Source: Armatimonadota bacterium | Lineage (GTDB): Bacteria; Armatimonadota; UBA5829; JAUSEB01 | DNA: 39,900 nucleotides | Direction of reading: 5' to 3' | Assembly: GCA_030650495.1 (NCBI GenBank) | Contig: JAUSEB010000161.1 | Span: 1-39,900, forward strand | Shown here: positions 24,150 through 34,343 of the stretch, one piece after another | Layout: every line of letters starts with the position of its first letter | Numbering within the stretch: position 1 is the stretch's first letter | Position numbers and translations under genes: made by a program | The notes under the pieces: model-generated | Databases searched by the model: none | The model's input: the letters and a program-made list of their open reading frames with translations, nothing else | What the model was told of the DNA's origin: nothing

Positions 24150-25001
24150 CTATACAGGATTGCGGGCATGAACCACCAGTGTCTCAGTCAACAGTTCCTT
24201 GCGGTTATAGCCCTTTGCGGCAAGTTCACGCTCTAAATCCTCTGTCAAGAGTTCCGCGTCTTGCTCGCGTACGCAATCAATCCACTTCAGAATATCAAAT
24301 TTACTCTCGATCTCTTTGCGGTAATCGTTTTCGCGCAACTCGTTAAGATAACTTGTGGGAGGAAATGTGCGCTCTCTCAGGTGATCCCACGGAGGCACAT
24401 TGCAGCCTAGCTTGCCAACCTTCCCTGTATGCCCCCCGGTCAAGCTCGGGTAGAGATGAATTCCCAACCTTATGATTCCGCCAGGCGCCAGTACACGTTT
24501 GGCCTCATCCAACGCTCTTCCTATGTCGGGAATATGCTCGTAAACGGCATGGGAGTATATTAAGTTAAAGCTGTTATCAGCAAAATCCAGATTAAGCGCA
24601 TCTCCCTCCCGCACATCTGGCGGCGGAATCTTCTTATTGGCATTCATCAGACGCTTTATCTCCTGAGCCAGAGCGGGATTGAACACGCAAGCTATAACGC
24701 CGTCCCGCAGCGCTCGCCGGACTCCGTGCTGCATAGCTATTTTCATTAGGCATCTAAATCTGGCATTCGGCTTCAACAACTCAATGTCAATGCCGACGAC
24801 ATCCGCGCCTATACACTGAAATATGATCACATGTGGGTAACTCAGACCACATCCTATGTCCAGGACACACTTATTTTCTAACCCGCCTAGCGCTTCAGCC
24901 AGATCGGGTGCGTCAAACTGAAAGTAGCCGACATAAGCCTCGGCTTGCACGGTAATATCAGCCAACAACTTCCGGCATTTTTTCACGGTCTTAAAAATCA
25001 T
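24150..25001 (-). CDS. Class I SAM-dependent methyltransferase
   Basis: KCVLDIGCGLSYPHVIIFQCIGADVVGIDIE, NSFNLIYSHAVYEHIPDIGRALDEAKRVLAPGG. Confidence 0.88.
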   Translation of the reverse strand: MIFKTVKKCRKLLADITVQAEAYVGYFQFDAPDLAEALGGLENKCVLDIGCGLSYPHVIIFQCIGADVVGIDIELLKPNARFRCLMKIAMQHGVRRALRDGVIACVFNPALAQEIKRLMNANKKIPPPDVREGDALNLDFADNSFNLIYSHAVYEHIPDIGRALDEAKRVLAPGGIIRLGIHLYPSLTGGHTGKVGKLGCNVPPWDHLRERTFPPTSYLNELRENDYRKEIESKFDILKWIDCVREQDAELLTEDLERELAAKGYNRKELLTETLVVHARNPV

Positions 25002-25238
25002 ATGAGTTTCTCATGCTTGCTAATGCAATGATAGCAGGCTGCTCCGCCGCGTTATACCTCGACAATTATATCATGTGGCCGGTTATATGGAACGGAACCG
25101 CCATCCGGCGGCGTCTTATTTGCGCCGCCTCAGCCCGAAATTATTCCTAAGCATGTTAAAGCACACTTTACAGAATTATCGGCTGCTTGCTTGCATATCC
25201 TTCCTGAGCCGGAACCCTTTATCTCGCCTTCAGAAGCA

Positions 25239-26732
25239 TTATGGAACAGTCGGTGGTTCACCTTCGGCCTCATCAGGCGCGGCGCTTTTTGATCTGAGGG
25301 CGCCGCGGATCAACTGGAAATCGCTCTGGTCGAATGTCTTTACAGCAATAAGGCTTATCATATATATGAGCATACTTGCCGGCGCCACCAGTAGAACGTG
25401 GTAATAATCGCGAAGGAGCCATATAAACAGGGCCATCGGAATACCCGCAAGCGCCGGACGGAGATACCACCGGGCGATTGGATACCTCTCAACCGACCTA
25501 AATGGAAAGGAAAAGCACAAAACGAAATGAACAGCTTCCATGACAACCATTGTGATGGCGGAGCCGATTATGCCGATCCTTGGCACGAGCAAAATGTTCA
25601 ATACCACATTTATCACTGCTCGGACGACAAAAAGCGGCGTTAACCGTAATTGCCCATCTCGCGAGATAAGAATGCGATAACTTGGGATCATCGGGAAGAA
25701 AAGGATGGCTGCCCATATCACTATTCTTAGGACAGCCCCCGCGCCAGCGAATTTAGGTCCATAGAACGATAAGATGATCTGGTCGGCTAAAAGGGTGAAG
25801 ATCACGGCGATGGGAACTGCCGATATGGCAAGGAATTTGTGCATGAGTTCCCAGGTTTTCCTCAGACCGGCGCCGCCGGCTTCGCACCGTCTGGCAATAA
25901 TGGGAAAAAGCGCATTGTCTGCCGCAAGAGCCGCGATAAGAACGACATCCTGTAGTTTGTAGGCTGATGTGTAAAAGCCGAGCTGGTCCTTCGCGACCAT
26001 CATCTTCAGGTATACATAATCGAACCTGTCCACAACCCGCAAGAACACGTCCATTACCAGAAATGGAGCGCCGGTCACCGCCAATGCTTTCGCGGCGGTC
26101 AAATCGGGCTTCCACTCAAGGTTTGCATGTCTGGATAGTATCCACATAAGGAACGAGGTTCCCGCAACGCCGACTACTACGACTACCGTGCCCATGTGGA
26201 CGAGCCGCAGGCCCATGTAGACGACCAGAATCGTAAAACCTGCCCTCAAACTAGCCGCCACAGTCATAATAGCCGAGGTTATTTCCTGTCTTTCCAATCC
26301 CGAATAGACCGCGCGGCATGCGAGCTCAACAGCGCCTGTGAAGAGCGTTAGCCACACTACGATCATCATCGCTCGTTGGTCAGAGGTAACACCGTGGTCA
26401 AAACGCAGCAGGAAGACTAAAACTAGATAGATCACCAAGCATGCGGGCAGTTTGAGCATAAGGCTGGACAGCAGCAGCCTGCCGGTTGATTTACGATCCT
26501 TCGCAATCTCTCTAGTCAACACCGGGTCTGTCCCGAAGCTGGCGAGGGCAAGACCCATTGTGACGATGGCGAAGGACATGCTGTATAGACCGGTGACGGA
26601 GGGACCAAGCTTACGGGCTATATACATCGCGCTAAGCAGCGCAGCGCCTTGGCTCAGCAGAAGAGACACAACACTAACGCTTGTGTTTTTTAGTAGTGAA
26701 CGCGCGTCTTCTACACCAGCGGATTTTTTCAT
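25239..26732 (-). CDS. Polysaccharide flippase, Wzx-like (MOP superfamily)
   Basis: 497 aa, about 12-14 hydrophobic segments; N-terminus LLKNTSVSVVSLLLSQGAALLSAMYIARKLGPSVTGLYSMS typical of O-antigen flippases. Confidence 0.88.
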   Translation of the reverse strand: MKKSAGVEDARSLLKNTSVSVVSLLLSQGAALLSAMYIARKLGPSVTGLYSMSFAIVTMGLALASFGTDPVLTREIAKDRKSTGRLLLSSLMLKLPACLVIYLVLVFLLRFDHGVTSDQRAMMIVVWLTLFTGAVELACRAVYSGLERQEITSAIMTVAASLRAGFTILVVYMGLRLVHMGTVVVVVGVAGTSFLMWILSRHANLEWKPDLTAAKALAVTGAPFLVMDVFLRVVDRFDYVYLKMMVAKDQLGFYTSAYKLQDVVLIAALAADNALFPIIARRCEAGGAGLRKTWELMHKFLAISAVPIAVIFTLLADQIILSFYGPKFAGAGAVLRIVIWAAILFFPMIPSYRILISRDGQLRLTPLFVVRAVINVVLNILLVPRIGIIGSAITMVVMEAVHFVLCFSFPFRSVERYPIARWYLRPALAGIPMALFIWLLRDYYHVLLVAPASMLIYMISLIAVKTFDQSDFQLIRGALRSKSAAPDEAEGEPPTVP

Positions 26733-28253
26733 TTATTTGATTTTCCGCAGCCCGCGGTACTTGTATACATGAAGACCGGTAAAGTCCCGGCGGCTTTCCA
26801 GTAAATAATCACGATCGAACATGGACTTCAGCATTCTGCCGTTCGGATGATTCTCCCAAGTAGCATTCATAACCAACCAAAGCCGTTTATATTGACCTGA
26901 CCCGATGATTTGCTGCTCTTTTTCCACGCGCTGTTTTTTGATTAAGGGTATCTCTAAAAGCGTGAGATCGGTCTGACCCGAATAACGCTGGGTATAGTAC
27001 CACTTAAAAGGCAGAGCCGAGCACACATAGATAATGTCGCTTGGAACTTCATTTCTGATCACATAATCAGCCGCGTGTTTCACATCAGCCTTGTGATATC
27101 TGGAGTCGAAGTAATAATTATGGATGGAATATAGACTGCTCAGGACAATGAATAAAACAGCGGCTGAGCGCCAGTGTTTCCTCAATGTTGCGGCGCCATG
27201 CGCCAGGATCAGGATGTAAACGGGCATACCCGCGCAGACATACCGGGCGTTGTACTTGCTTTCCACCAGTTTTGCCAATGCAAAAGCGCCCAGCATAGGA
27301 ATGATAATCCAAGCCACGAGCAGCAAGTTCCGTCTTATTTGTTGATCCCTGTCGACCAGGACTCCTCGCAGAAACAGAAATCCGTACACTGCCGCCAGAG
27401 GAGCCAACAGAGGTATATATGGAGTCATGGTAGAAACCGACGGATTCAGGCGAAGCTCGGCGACCGACGGGCCGACGGAAAAGCCAAAGGTATAGGCATA
27501 AAACGTGTATACCAAAGCCGACACACCCAGAGGTTTCGAGTCCTGAATGTCCCGGCCTGCTATGCCCAGGGAGATGTATATCCATGGCGCGTAGAGCGCG
27601 GCCATTGCCATGAAATAAACAAGCGGCAATTTTGCTTCGTTGGGCCACGCTCTCTTGGCAGCCATTGCATAGACGAACTGAATGAGAACTATGAAAGCCG
27701 CATATGGATGGTTATACATCGCAAACAAATTGCACAGCACATACAGCGAGCAGTTCACCCGCCCGCCTCGCTCCATCGCGCGAAGGTAGTAGAGCATGCC
27801 GCTGAGGCTGAAGAACATCAGAAAGGCGTAAGGTCTCGCCTCCTGGGAATACCAGAGATGGAAGGGGGATACGGCAAGGAGCAAGGCGGCAATGAGAGCT
27901 TGCTTGCGTCCGAAGATATGCGCTGCTAAACGATATATGACGTAGATAGTCGCCGTCCCGAACAATGCCGGAAGAAGGCGAATCCAGAACTCACCGGAGC
28001 CGAGAGTCAGCCAGAAGTGAAAGAAGTAATGTGACAGAGGCGGAAGCGCATCGCAGTTTATTCCTTGCCAGGTCACTATATCTAACAGATGTCGAGACGC
28101 TACATCGACTTCAACGGTTTCATCAAACCAGAAACTCTGCGCTCCTAGTTTATACAAACGCAGCGCCAGTCCCATCACGCATATGCCAGCCAGCGCCATT
28201 TTCTGTTTCAAATCAAATGATCTATCTATAGATGCTTTGCTTGTCATCGTCAT
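26733..28253 (-). CDS. GT39/ArnT-like polyprenyl-phosphate-sugar-dependent glycosyltransferase (multi-pass)
   Basis: LRLYKLGAQSFWFDETVEVDVA (PMT-like acidic loop), SPFHLWYSQEARPYAF, many TM helices. Confidence 0.85.
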   Translation of the reverse strand: MTMTSKASIDRSFDLKQKMALAGICVMGLALRLYKLGAQSFWFDETVEVDVASRHLLDIVTWQGINCDALPPLSHYFFHFWLTLGSGEFWIRLLPALFGTATIYVIYRLAAHIFGRKQALIAALLLAVSPFHLWYSQEARPYAFLMFFSLSGMLYYLRAMERGGRVNCSLYVLCNLFAMYNHPYAAFIVLIQFVYAMAAKRAWPNEAKLPLVYFMAMAALYAPWIYISLGIAGRDIQDSKPLGVSALVYTFYAYTFGFSVGPSVAELRLNPSVSTMTPYIPLLAPLAAVYGFLFLRGVLVDRDQQIRRNLLLVAWIIIPMLGAFALAKLVESKYNARYVCAGMPVYILILAHGAATLRKHWRSAAVLFIVLSSLYSIHNYYFDSRYHKADVKHAADYVIRNEVPSDIIYVCSALPFKWYYTQRYSGQTDLTLLEIPLIKKQRVEKEQQIIGSGQYKRLWLVMNATWENHPNGRMLKSMFDRDYLLESRRDFTGLHVYKYRGLRKIK

Positions 28254-28262
28254 TTCGGATTT

Positions 28263-28721
28263 CTAAGACCTAACCTTAAATGAGAAGTTGCGGTGTCCAA
28301 AGAAACTGAATACTATCGTCAAGCTCATAAGCGATGCCCCGGCGACATAAGGGGCAGAGTATTTGGAAACGATATGGCCGAACAAATATACCGCTATCGG
28401 CAGCAGGGACAGGTTCACTAATGCGGCGGCTCCATAAACTACATAGAAGCGCAGATACTCCCGCAGGTAGTTACCCTTGGTCTTGAAGACAAAAAGCTTG
28501 TAGCCGACGTACGCGTTCGTGATTGAGACGACCGTGCCGATGACGCTTGCCGCCATATAAGCGTAAGGGATCTTATCCGTCAATATCCATGTAAAGAGCG
28601 CGTAAACGCCGTACCCGAAAAGCGTGTTCCAGGCGCCTACGATAAGATAGCGGATGAACTGCCGGTTGCAGTACTTACCTGCCCACCCCCTAGTCAAAAT
28701 TAATTCGTTCCTTTTCCACAA
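28263..28721 (-). CDS. GtrA family membrane protein
   Basis: QFIRYLIVGAWNTLFGYGVYALFTWI...VSITNAYVGYKLFVF...FSFFGHRNFSFK, four TM segments. Confidence 0.88.
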   Translation of the reverse strand: MWKRNELILTRGWAGKYCNRQFIRYLIVGAWNTLFGYGVYALFTWILTDKIPYAYMAASVIGTVVSITNAYVGYKLFVFKTKGNYLREYLRFYVVYGAAALVNLSLLPIAVYLFGHIVSKYSAPYVAGASLMSLTIVFSFFGHRNFSFKVRS

Positions 28722-29622
28722 CCAGGGGACGTTTCAGAACCTGGGTGTGGATGGAGCCTATGTACTCGCCCAGGACGCCGATAAAGAATAGCTGCATCGA
28801 AGCGAAGAAGAAAAGACCTATCGCGATCGGCGCCATGCCCGCAGGGAACCGCCCCCAGAAGATCAGTTTGTAGGCAAAATAGAGTAGGCCGAACAGAAAA
28901 CTCATCAGGGAAAAACCAAATCCGGCAAGTGTGGCAAGCCGCAGCGGCACTTTGGAGTGGTTTGTGATCCCGAGCATAGCGATATCGTAGAGCGTATAGA
29001 AGTTATTCTTGGTGAACCCGCGTTTTCGGACCGGCTGCACGTATTCGATCTCCGCCCGCTCATAGCCAAGGTCGCATATCAGCCCGCGAAAATATGGGTA
29101 TGGATCGTCGACCTTCCTGAGAGCCTCGACCACCTCTTTGTCGTATAGTCCAAATCCAGTGAAGTTCTTCACCAGCTCGATCTCGGATAGCCGGGTGATT
29201 AGATTATAGTACATCTTCCTCACCATGAAGAACAGGCGGGATTCCTCGCTGTTCGTCTTTATGCCTATGACTACCTTGTAGCCTTCCTCCCATTTGCGAA
29301 CGAAATCGACGATCATCTCGGGCGGGTCTTGCAGGTCCGCGACTATGCCTATCACGGCGTCGCCTCTGGCCTGCATAAGCGCATGGTAAGGCGATCTGAT
29401 ATGCCCGAAGTTTCTGACATTAACAATGACCCTAACGTTCTTGTCCTGCTGCGCGATCCGCCTCAATATCGAAACAGTCTTATCCTGAGAAGCGTTGTCT
29501 ATGAATAGATGCTCGTAAGCGTAACCGTCCAGCTTGGACATGACGTCCTTGACTTGCTTGTAGATCTCTTCTACATTATCTTCTTCGTTGAAGCAAGGGG
29601 TTAAGATCGTTATTAGTTTCAT
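28690..29622 (-). CDS. GT2 polyprenyl-phosphate glycosyltransferase, GtrB/ArnC-like
   Basis: MKLITILTPCFNEEDNVEEIYKQV, VADLQDPPEMI, two C-terminal TM helices, GEYIGSIHTQVLKRP. ATG 29622 overlaps the upstream TGA (ATGA). Confidence 0.9.
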   Translation of the reverse strand: MKLITILTPCFNEEDNVEEIYKQVKDVMSKLDGYAYEHLFIDNASQDKTVSILRRIAQQDKNVRVIVNVRNFGHIRSPYHALMQARGDAVIGIVADLQDPPEMIVDFVRKWEEGYKVVIGIKTNSEESRLFFMVRKMYYNLITRLSEIELVKNFTGFGLYDKEVVEALRKVDDPYPYFRGLICDLGYERAEIEYVQPVRKRGFTKNNFYTLYDIAMLGITNHSKVPLRLATLAGFGFSLMSFLFGLLYFAYKLIFWGRFPAGMAPIAIGLFFFASMQLFFIGVLGEYIGSIHTQVLKRPLVVEKERINFD

Positions 29623-30776
29623 ACCTTGCACCTGCTGATTGGAATTGCGTAGCATACCATTTCCCAACACTCATCGCTGTATCGGCGCAGAAAGAGTTTG
29701 TATTTGTCCGACATCGATGCGATGAGCAACGGAACCTGCCAAAGATGCTCCTGGCGGTGATAAACGCATATAGCCAACAATGGGGCATTATGTGTTATCG
29801 TCAACAGCGCTCCCTTCAATGCGTCGATCTCCGCGCCCTCGATGTCCATCTTCAAGTAGGTCGGCGATTCCTCGGAGATGAGATCGTCCAGGAGAACGCA
29901 CTGCGCCTCGTAAGAGCCCGAACCCATCGAAGACTGGACCGTACCGGAGGCGTCAAACTTGACGGTCTCCCGGCAATCGCCCACAGCATAGTTCATAACC
30001 TCGATCTTACCTGCCACTTCGCCAGGCAGCCCTTCGATAAAAGACTTCAGGCCGCCGGCGTTCGTGGGATCTGGTTCGATTGCTATTGCCTTTCGGAAAT
30101 CGCCGTTGCGACGTTCGATGAAATCACGGATGGAATCTCCGTCGAATGCGCCGCAGTCCACAAAGACCTCATTGGCCGCTGGGACCGCCAGGTCTTCAGG
30201 ATAATAGGTTTCATCCGCCGGACGATGCGGCGGCAGCGCTTCAGGATCGAGCGAGGTGCGCCAATCGAGCTGGCCCGCGTACTCGCGCTTTGACTCTTCA
30301 TCCGCCCAGAGCGACATGGCTGCTCGCACATCCGAGGCGTTCTTGAATATGGAGTAAGGGTGTTCAACCGCGCAATGCGGTAGGAATGCGTCAGGATAAG
30401 CCCATGCCAATTGCGGAAACGTGATGACATCGACGCCCATGCCGAGAAGCTGCTTTCTCAACGGCTCGCTGGTATAGACGCCTGTTACGAATACCGCTTT
30501 GCCTGTATAGGCGGCGGCTTCCTTTGGAGAGATCACTTTCAAACCATCGACCGCTTTACCCCACGATGCAGGGTTGTTGTCCGCGAAAGCCAGCGGCTGG
30601 ATACCGGTTCTTTTTAGACCGTCCAAAACATCTCGTCCTAAACGCCCCGCTCCAAAGATGATTATCGAGCCGCCCCGGCTGGATACCAAGCCGCGAACAC
30701 GGTCCGATTGCTCGCTAACCACGTGATCAGCATTTCTTCCCAGTATTTCATTAAGTCGATCGTCCAGCGTTGGCAT
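29619..30776 (-). CDS. FkbM family methyltransferase with N-terminal Rossmann-like domain (paralog 2)
   Basis: IIIFGAGRLGRDVLDGLKRTGIQPLAFADNNPASWG; FVDCGAFDGDSIRDF; YLKMDIEGAEIDALKGA. Confidence 0.88.
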   Translation of the reverse strand: MPTLDDRLNEILGRNADHVVSEQSDRVRGLVSSRGGSIIIFGAGRLGRDVLDGLKRTGIQPLAFADNNPASWGKAVDGLKVISPKEAAAYTGKAVFVTGVYTSEPLRKQLLGMGVDVITFPQLAWAYPDAFLPHCAVEHPYSIFKNASDVRAAMSLWADEESKREYAGQLDWRTSLDPEALPPHRPADETYYPEDLAVPAANEVFVDCGAFDGDSIRDFIERRNGDFRKAIAIEPDPTNAGGLKSFIEGLPGEVAGKIEVMNYAVGDCRETVKFDASGTVQSSMGSGSYEAQCVLLDDLISEESPTYLKMDIEGAEIDALKGALLTITHNAPLLAICVYHRQEHLWQVPLLIASMSDKYKLFLRRYSDECWEMVCYAIPISRCKV

Positions 30777-30805
30777 CGATCCTCCATATACAATTAAAGA
30801 ACGTC

Positions 30806-31999
30806 TTACGCTATAAGCCTTTCGGGCGGGACAGCATAGTAAACCAGATCACCCCACTGATCGCCATGGCGCCTCATGTAGAAAGTGTAATCGCTCGATA
30901 TTCCGCGAATCAGCTCCGGTACCTCCCATAGATGCTCCTGGCGATGGTAGGCGCTGATCGCTAATATCGGCAAATCACGCTTTATTGTTTCTCTTGCTCC
31001 CTCAATGGCGTCCAACTCAGCTCCCTCGATATCCATCTTGATGTACGTCGTCCGCATATCGCCAACAAGGCTATCGATTGTCCGAACATCGACTTCGATA
31101 TCGCCTATGGAACTTATCTGCGATCCTACCGTGCCAAGAGCGGAGAAGCCGGCCTTCCCCGAAGCGCCGCCGGTGGCAACCGGTATCACGCTTATCTTAG
31201 AACGAACATCATCAGGCAATGCGCCAATATAGGCTTGCAGCAGACTATAGTTGCCCGGATCAGGCTCCAGGGCCAAGACCTTCGAAAATGCGCTTCCTAC
31301 TCGTTTCAGCAACCCCTGAATCGTATCGCCATCGTATGCTCCACAATCGATGAATACCTCATGGTCCGATAATTGGAACAAGTCATCAGGGAAATACGTG
31401 CTGTCTTCCATGCCATTAGGAATCAGCTCGAAATCCGCACTAGATACGATCCACCGCAGCCTGGCCAGGAATTCCATACGCGAAGTGTCATCAGCCAAAA
31501 GGTCGAAGATTTTGCGTATCTCGTCCGCCGACCTGCAGGCGTTTGTGGGTAGATCGATCCAATTATGGGGCAGAAATAGTTCCGGATGCTCCCAAAACAG
31601 GTGAGTGAACGGCGCAACGATCCGGCAGCCCATGTCTTGCAGCGATTTCCGTATCTTACTAAGCTGTCTATCATCGCCCGGACTATAGACCGTTATAACG
31701 AATCCCGCGTTATCGCCATAGTTCTGAGCGGCTTCCGTGGGAGATATGACCCGCGCCCCATCTACCATAGTGTTCCAGGATTTCGGGTTGTTATCCGCAA
31801 AACAGAGCGGCTCGATCCCCAGCTTCCTCAGCCCGGCCAGAGTTTTTCTGCCAAGATTTCCCGCGCCAAATAGAATGAGACGATCCGCGACGCCGCCGAT
31901 TTCCTTGCTAAAGAGGTCGGCGCAGCGCCCGGCTATGTAGTCCATATCCTGGTCGATAAATTCATCTAGCTTTTTCTTAAAGTCTATCTGACATGTCAT
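30806..31999 (-). CDS. FkbM family methyltransferase with N-terminal Rossmann-like domain (paralog 1)
   Basis: LILFGAGNLGRKTLAGLRKLGIEPLCFADNNPKSWN; FIDCGAYDGDTIQGL; YIKMDIEGAELDAIEGA. Confidence 0.88.
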   Translation of the reverse strand: MTCQIDFKKKLDEFIDQDMDYIAGRCADLFSKEIGGVADRLILFGAGNLGRKTLAGLRKLGIEPLCFADNNPKSWNTMVDGARVISPTEAAQNYGDNAGFVITVYSPGDDRQLSKIRKSLQDMGCRIVAPFTHLFWEHPELFLPHNWIDLPTNACRSADEIRKIFDLLADDTSRMEFLARLRWIVSSADFELIPNGMEDSTYFPDDLFQLSDHEVFIDCGAYDGDTIQGLLKRVGSAFSKVLALEPDPGNYSLLQAYIGALPDDVRSKISVIPVATGGASGKAGFSALGTVGSQISSIGDIEVDVRTIDSLVGDMRTTYIKMDIEGAELDAIEGARETIKRDLPILAISAYHRQEHLWEVPELIRGISSDYTFYMRRHGDQWGDLVYYAVPPERLIA

Positions 32000-32052
32000 T
32001 ACTGCAATCCTTTAGGGCAGAGTTTACGTCTTGGATTGGAGTCTCTGGATGA

Positions 32053-33852
32053 TCACGCTTCGACCGGCTCAACGAGCATATTCGAGAGAAACTCATCCCT
32101 ATCGAGAAACGGCCACATGTCCTCCAGCGGCTTCGAGACCATCGAGCCGTCTTCTTTCTTCATGGCGGCAACTCTGGGCGCGCGAGGCTCGTCAGGAATT
32201 ACCATTACATCGATTAAGCAGGGGCCTTCCGACCTTAACGCGCTTCGCACAGCTTTTCTGACGTCGTCTCCCGCCGATATGCGCATCGTGGGAATTCCGT
32301 ACGCCTCGGCTACCTTTACCATGTCGGGCAAGGTCAGCCCACTGGTCGCATCCGCACCGGTCAGCCGCCCAAAATAACCGGCCTGCGACGATCTGATCGA
32401 GGCATAGCCAGTGTTGTTGATAATGAAAAACTTTACCGGCAGGTTCAGCCGTTTCACTACTTCAAGTTCCTGAAGGTTCAACTGAAACCCGCCGTCGCCG
32501 TCTACGCACACCGTGCGCTTCCGGCCACTTGCCAGACACGCTCCTATCGCCGCGGGTTGGCAGAAACCCATAGCCCCTGTTCCCTTGTTGTGAAACACGC
32601 GCTGTCCGCGCTTTGCTTTGAAGGCAGTCAGGAATATCTCGGCGGCAAATCCCGAGTTGCCTGGCAGGACGACATCGCCTTCGGGTATCTCCTGCGACAG
32701 GATATCCGAGAACGCGTAGAGACTGAGGCCGTCTTTGGTGTCATAATGCTCGGGGAGCACAAACGGATAGCGCGCTCTCCAGTCCTTGCAGCGGTCAAGC
32801 CAAGCAGACCGGCTTACCGATGCCGGAGCATCTGATCTACCAAGCATTTCACGGATGAAAAGCCCCACATCGGCGGGCACAGGCACATCAATAATAGGCC
32901 CCAGCTTGCGGATTTCCGCTTCATCGATGTTCACCATTATCTTCTTGGCGGCTCTGGCAAGCCTTTCAGGAGCGTAGGCTATGAGGGCCATATCCATCCT
33001 TGCCCCAAGGATCAAGAGGCAGTCCGAGTTCTGCAAAGTGAAGTTCGAAGCTCTGGAAGCGATGCTTCCAGGCATGCCGAAACATAGGTCGTGCGATCCG
33101 GGGATCAGGTCAACCCCAAGCCTCGTGGTCAGCGCCGGTATTCCGTGCCTCTCGACAAGAGCAAGGAAATCATCTTGGGCTCCTGAAATGCGTATTCCAT
33201 TACCGGCCAATATGACCGGTCTTTCGGATTGTCGCAGCAGAGCAAGCGTCTGATCGACGGCTTGGTCCAACCTGATGGCGTCCGAACGCACGGGCAATTC
33301 ACCGGCGTCGAATCCCTTCAGTCGAGTCTCATCGATCTCCGCGGCCTGGACATCAAGTGGGACGTCGATCCATGCCGGTCCCGGTCGACCCGACTTCACG
33401 AGATGTAAAGCCTTTTCCAGATGGTATCGGATGCTGTCCGGCTCCATAATGGTGACCGCGTACTTGGTTATAGGCTTTACGATGGAGACAATGTCTATCT
33501 CCTGAACCCCAAGCTGCCTAATGCCCGTGCCGGACGCGATGTCGCTTCGCTTAACCTGGCCTGAAATGAATATGCATGGGGTGGAGTCCTGCCACGCCGC
33601 CACAACTCCGGTTACCGCATTTGTGCTCCCCGGCCCTGTGGTTACCAAAGCAACCCCCAGGTTGTTCGTAACGCGCGCGTACGCCTCGGCGGCGACGGCG
33701 CTGGCCTGCTCGTGAAGGTTGCATACGTAGTCCAGGTCGGGATTAGCGCCCAAAGAGTCCACCAGGTGCATGGCGCCGCCGCCAGGGAGCATAAAGACAT
33801 GCTTTACTCCCTGGCCGGCTATGAACTTGAAGATATAATCGGAGAGTTTCAT
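32053..33852 (-). CDS. Thiamine pyrophosphate-dependent enzyme, acetolactate synthase-like (YerE-type candidate)
   Basis: GVKHVFMLPGGGAMHLVDSL, CNLHEQASAVAAEAYARVTNNLGVALVTTGPGSTNAVTGVVAAWQDSTP, VDGDGGFQLNLQELEVVKRLNLPVKFFIINN (TPP motif GDG...NN). Confidence 0.9.
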   Translation of the reverse strand: MKLSDYIFKFIAGQGVKHVFMLPGGGAMHLVDSLGANPDLDYVCNLHEQASAVAAEAYARVTNNLGVALVTTGPGSTNAVTGVVAAWQDSTPCIFISGQVKRSDIASGTGIRQLGVQEIDIVSIVKPITKYAVTIMEPDSIRYHLEKALHLVKSGRPGPAWIDVPLDVQAAEIDETRLKGFDAGELPVRSDAIRLDQAVDQTLALLRQSERPVILAGNGIRISGAQDDFLALVERHGIPALTTRLGVDLIPGSHDLCFGMPGSIASRASNFTLQNSDCLLILGARMDMALIAYAPERLARAAKKIMVNIDEAEIRKLGPIIDVPVPADVGLFIREMLGRSDAPASVSRSAWLDRCKDWRARYPFVLPEHYDTKDGLSLYAFSDILSQEIPEGDVVLPGNSGFAAEIFLTAFKAKRGQRVFHNKGTGAMGFCQPAAIGACLASGRKRTVCVDGDGGFQLNLQELEVVKRLNLPVKFFIINNTGYASIRSSQAGYFGRLTGADATSGLTLPDMVKVAEAYGIPTMRISAGDDVRKAVRSALRSEGPCLIDVMVIPDEPRAPRVAAMKKEDGSMVSKPLEDMWPFLDRDEFLSNMLVEPVEA

Positions 33853-33872
33853 CCGCTACCGGTTTTCTTTAT

Positions 33873-34343
33873 TTATGTCTTGGACGATAGTATCATGTCG
33901 ATCACTTCTCGAACGGCGCCGTCTCCGCCACTACGCTGCGTTACAATATCAGCTATGCTTTTCACGCTGGTATGAGCGTTGGCGGGCGCCGCGACCAGGC
34001 CCGCTAGTTTCATCGCGGGAAGATCGTTTACATCATCACCCATGTAGCATATATGGGCCAAATCGATCCCATTTTTTTCCGCGAAACTTCGAAGCGCGGT
34101 GGCTTTGTCTTTGCAGCCTTTGTAGACATCGACTATGCCCATCTTACTTGCATAACGATCCACCTGATCGACATCCTCGCCGGATATGAGGGTGAAACGC
34201 ATGCCCGCTTTTATGCCTATGGAGACGCCCATCACATCCGTGAACGAGAAGCGTTTGTACTCCTCGCCGCCTGGCCCCCACCAGAAGGAGCCGTCCGTGA
34301 GCACGCCGTCGACATCCAGCGCCACCGCCTCTATTTTGATCAT
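33873..34343 (-). CDS. KdsC-like HAD-family phosphatase
   Basis: ALDVDGVLTDGSFWW, LISGED, KATALRSF, CYMGDDVNDLPAMKLAGL; overlaps the neuB-like gene by 4 nt. Confidence 0.9.
   Translation of the reverse strand: MIKIEAVALDVDGVLTDGSFWWGPGGEEYKRFSFTDVMGVSIGIKAGMRFTLISGEDVDQVDRYASKMGIVDVYKGCKDKATALRSFAEKNGIDLAHICYMGDDVNDLPAMKLAGLVAAPANAHTSVKSIADIVTQRSGGDGAVREVIDMILSSKT

Noticed and set aside
27174-27929. 251-aa plus-strand ORF
   Set aside because: Wholly antisense to the well-supported GT39-like gene; low-complexity Q/H/R-rich translation typical of mirror-frame ORFs, no recognisable motif.
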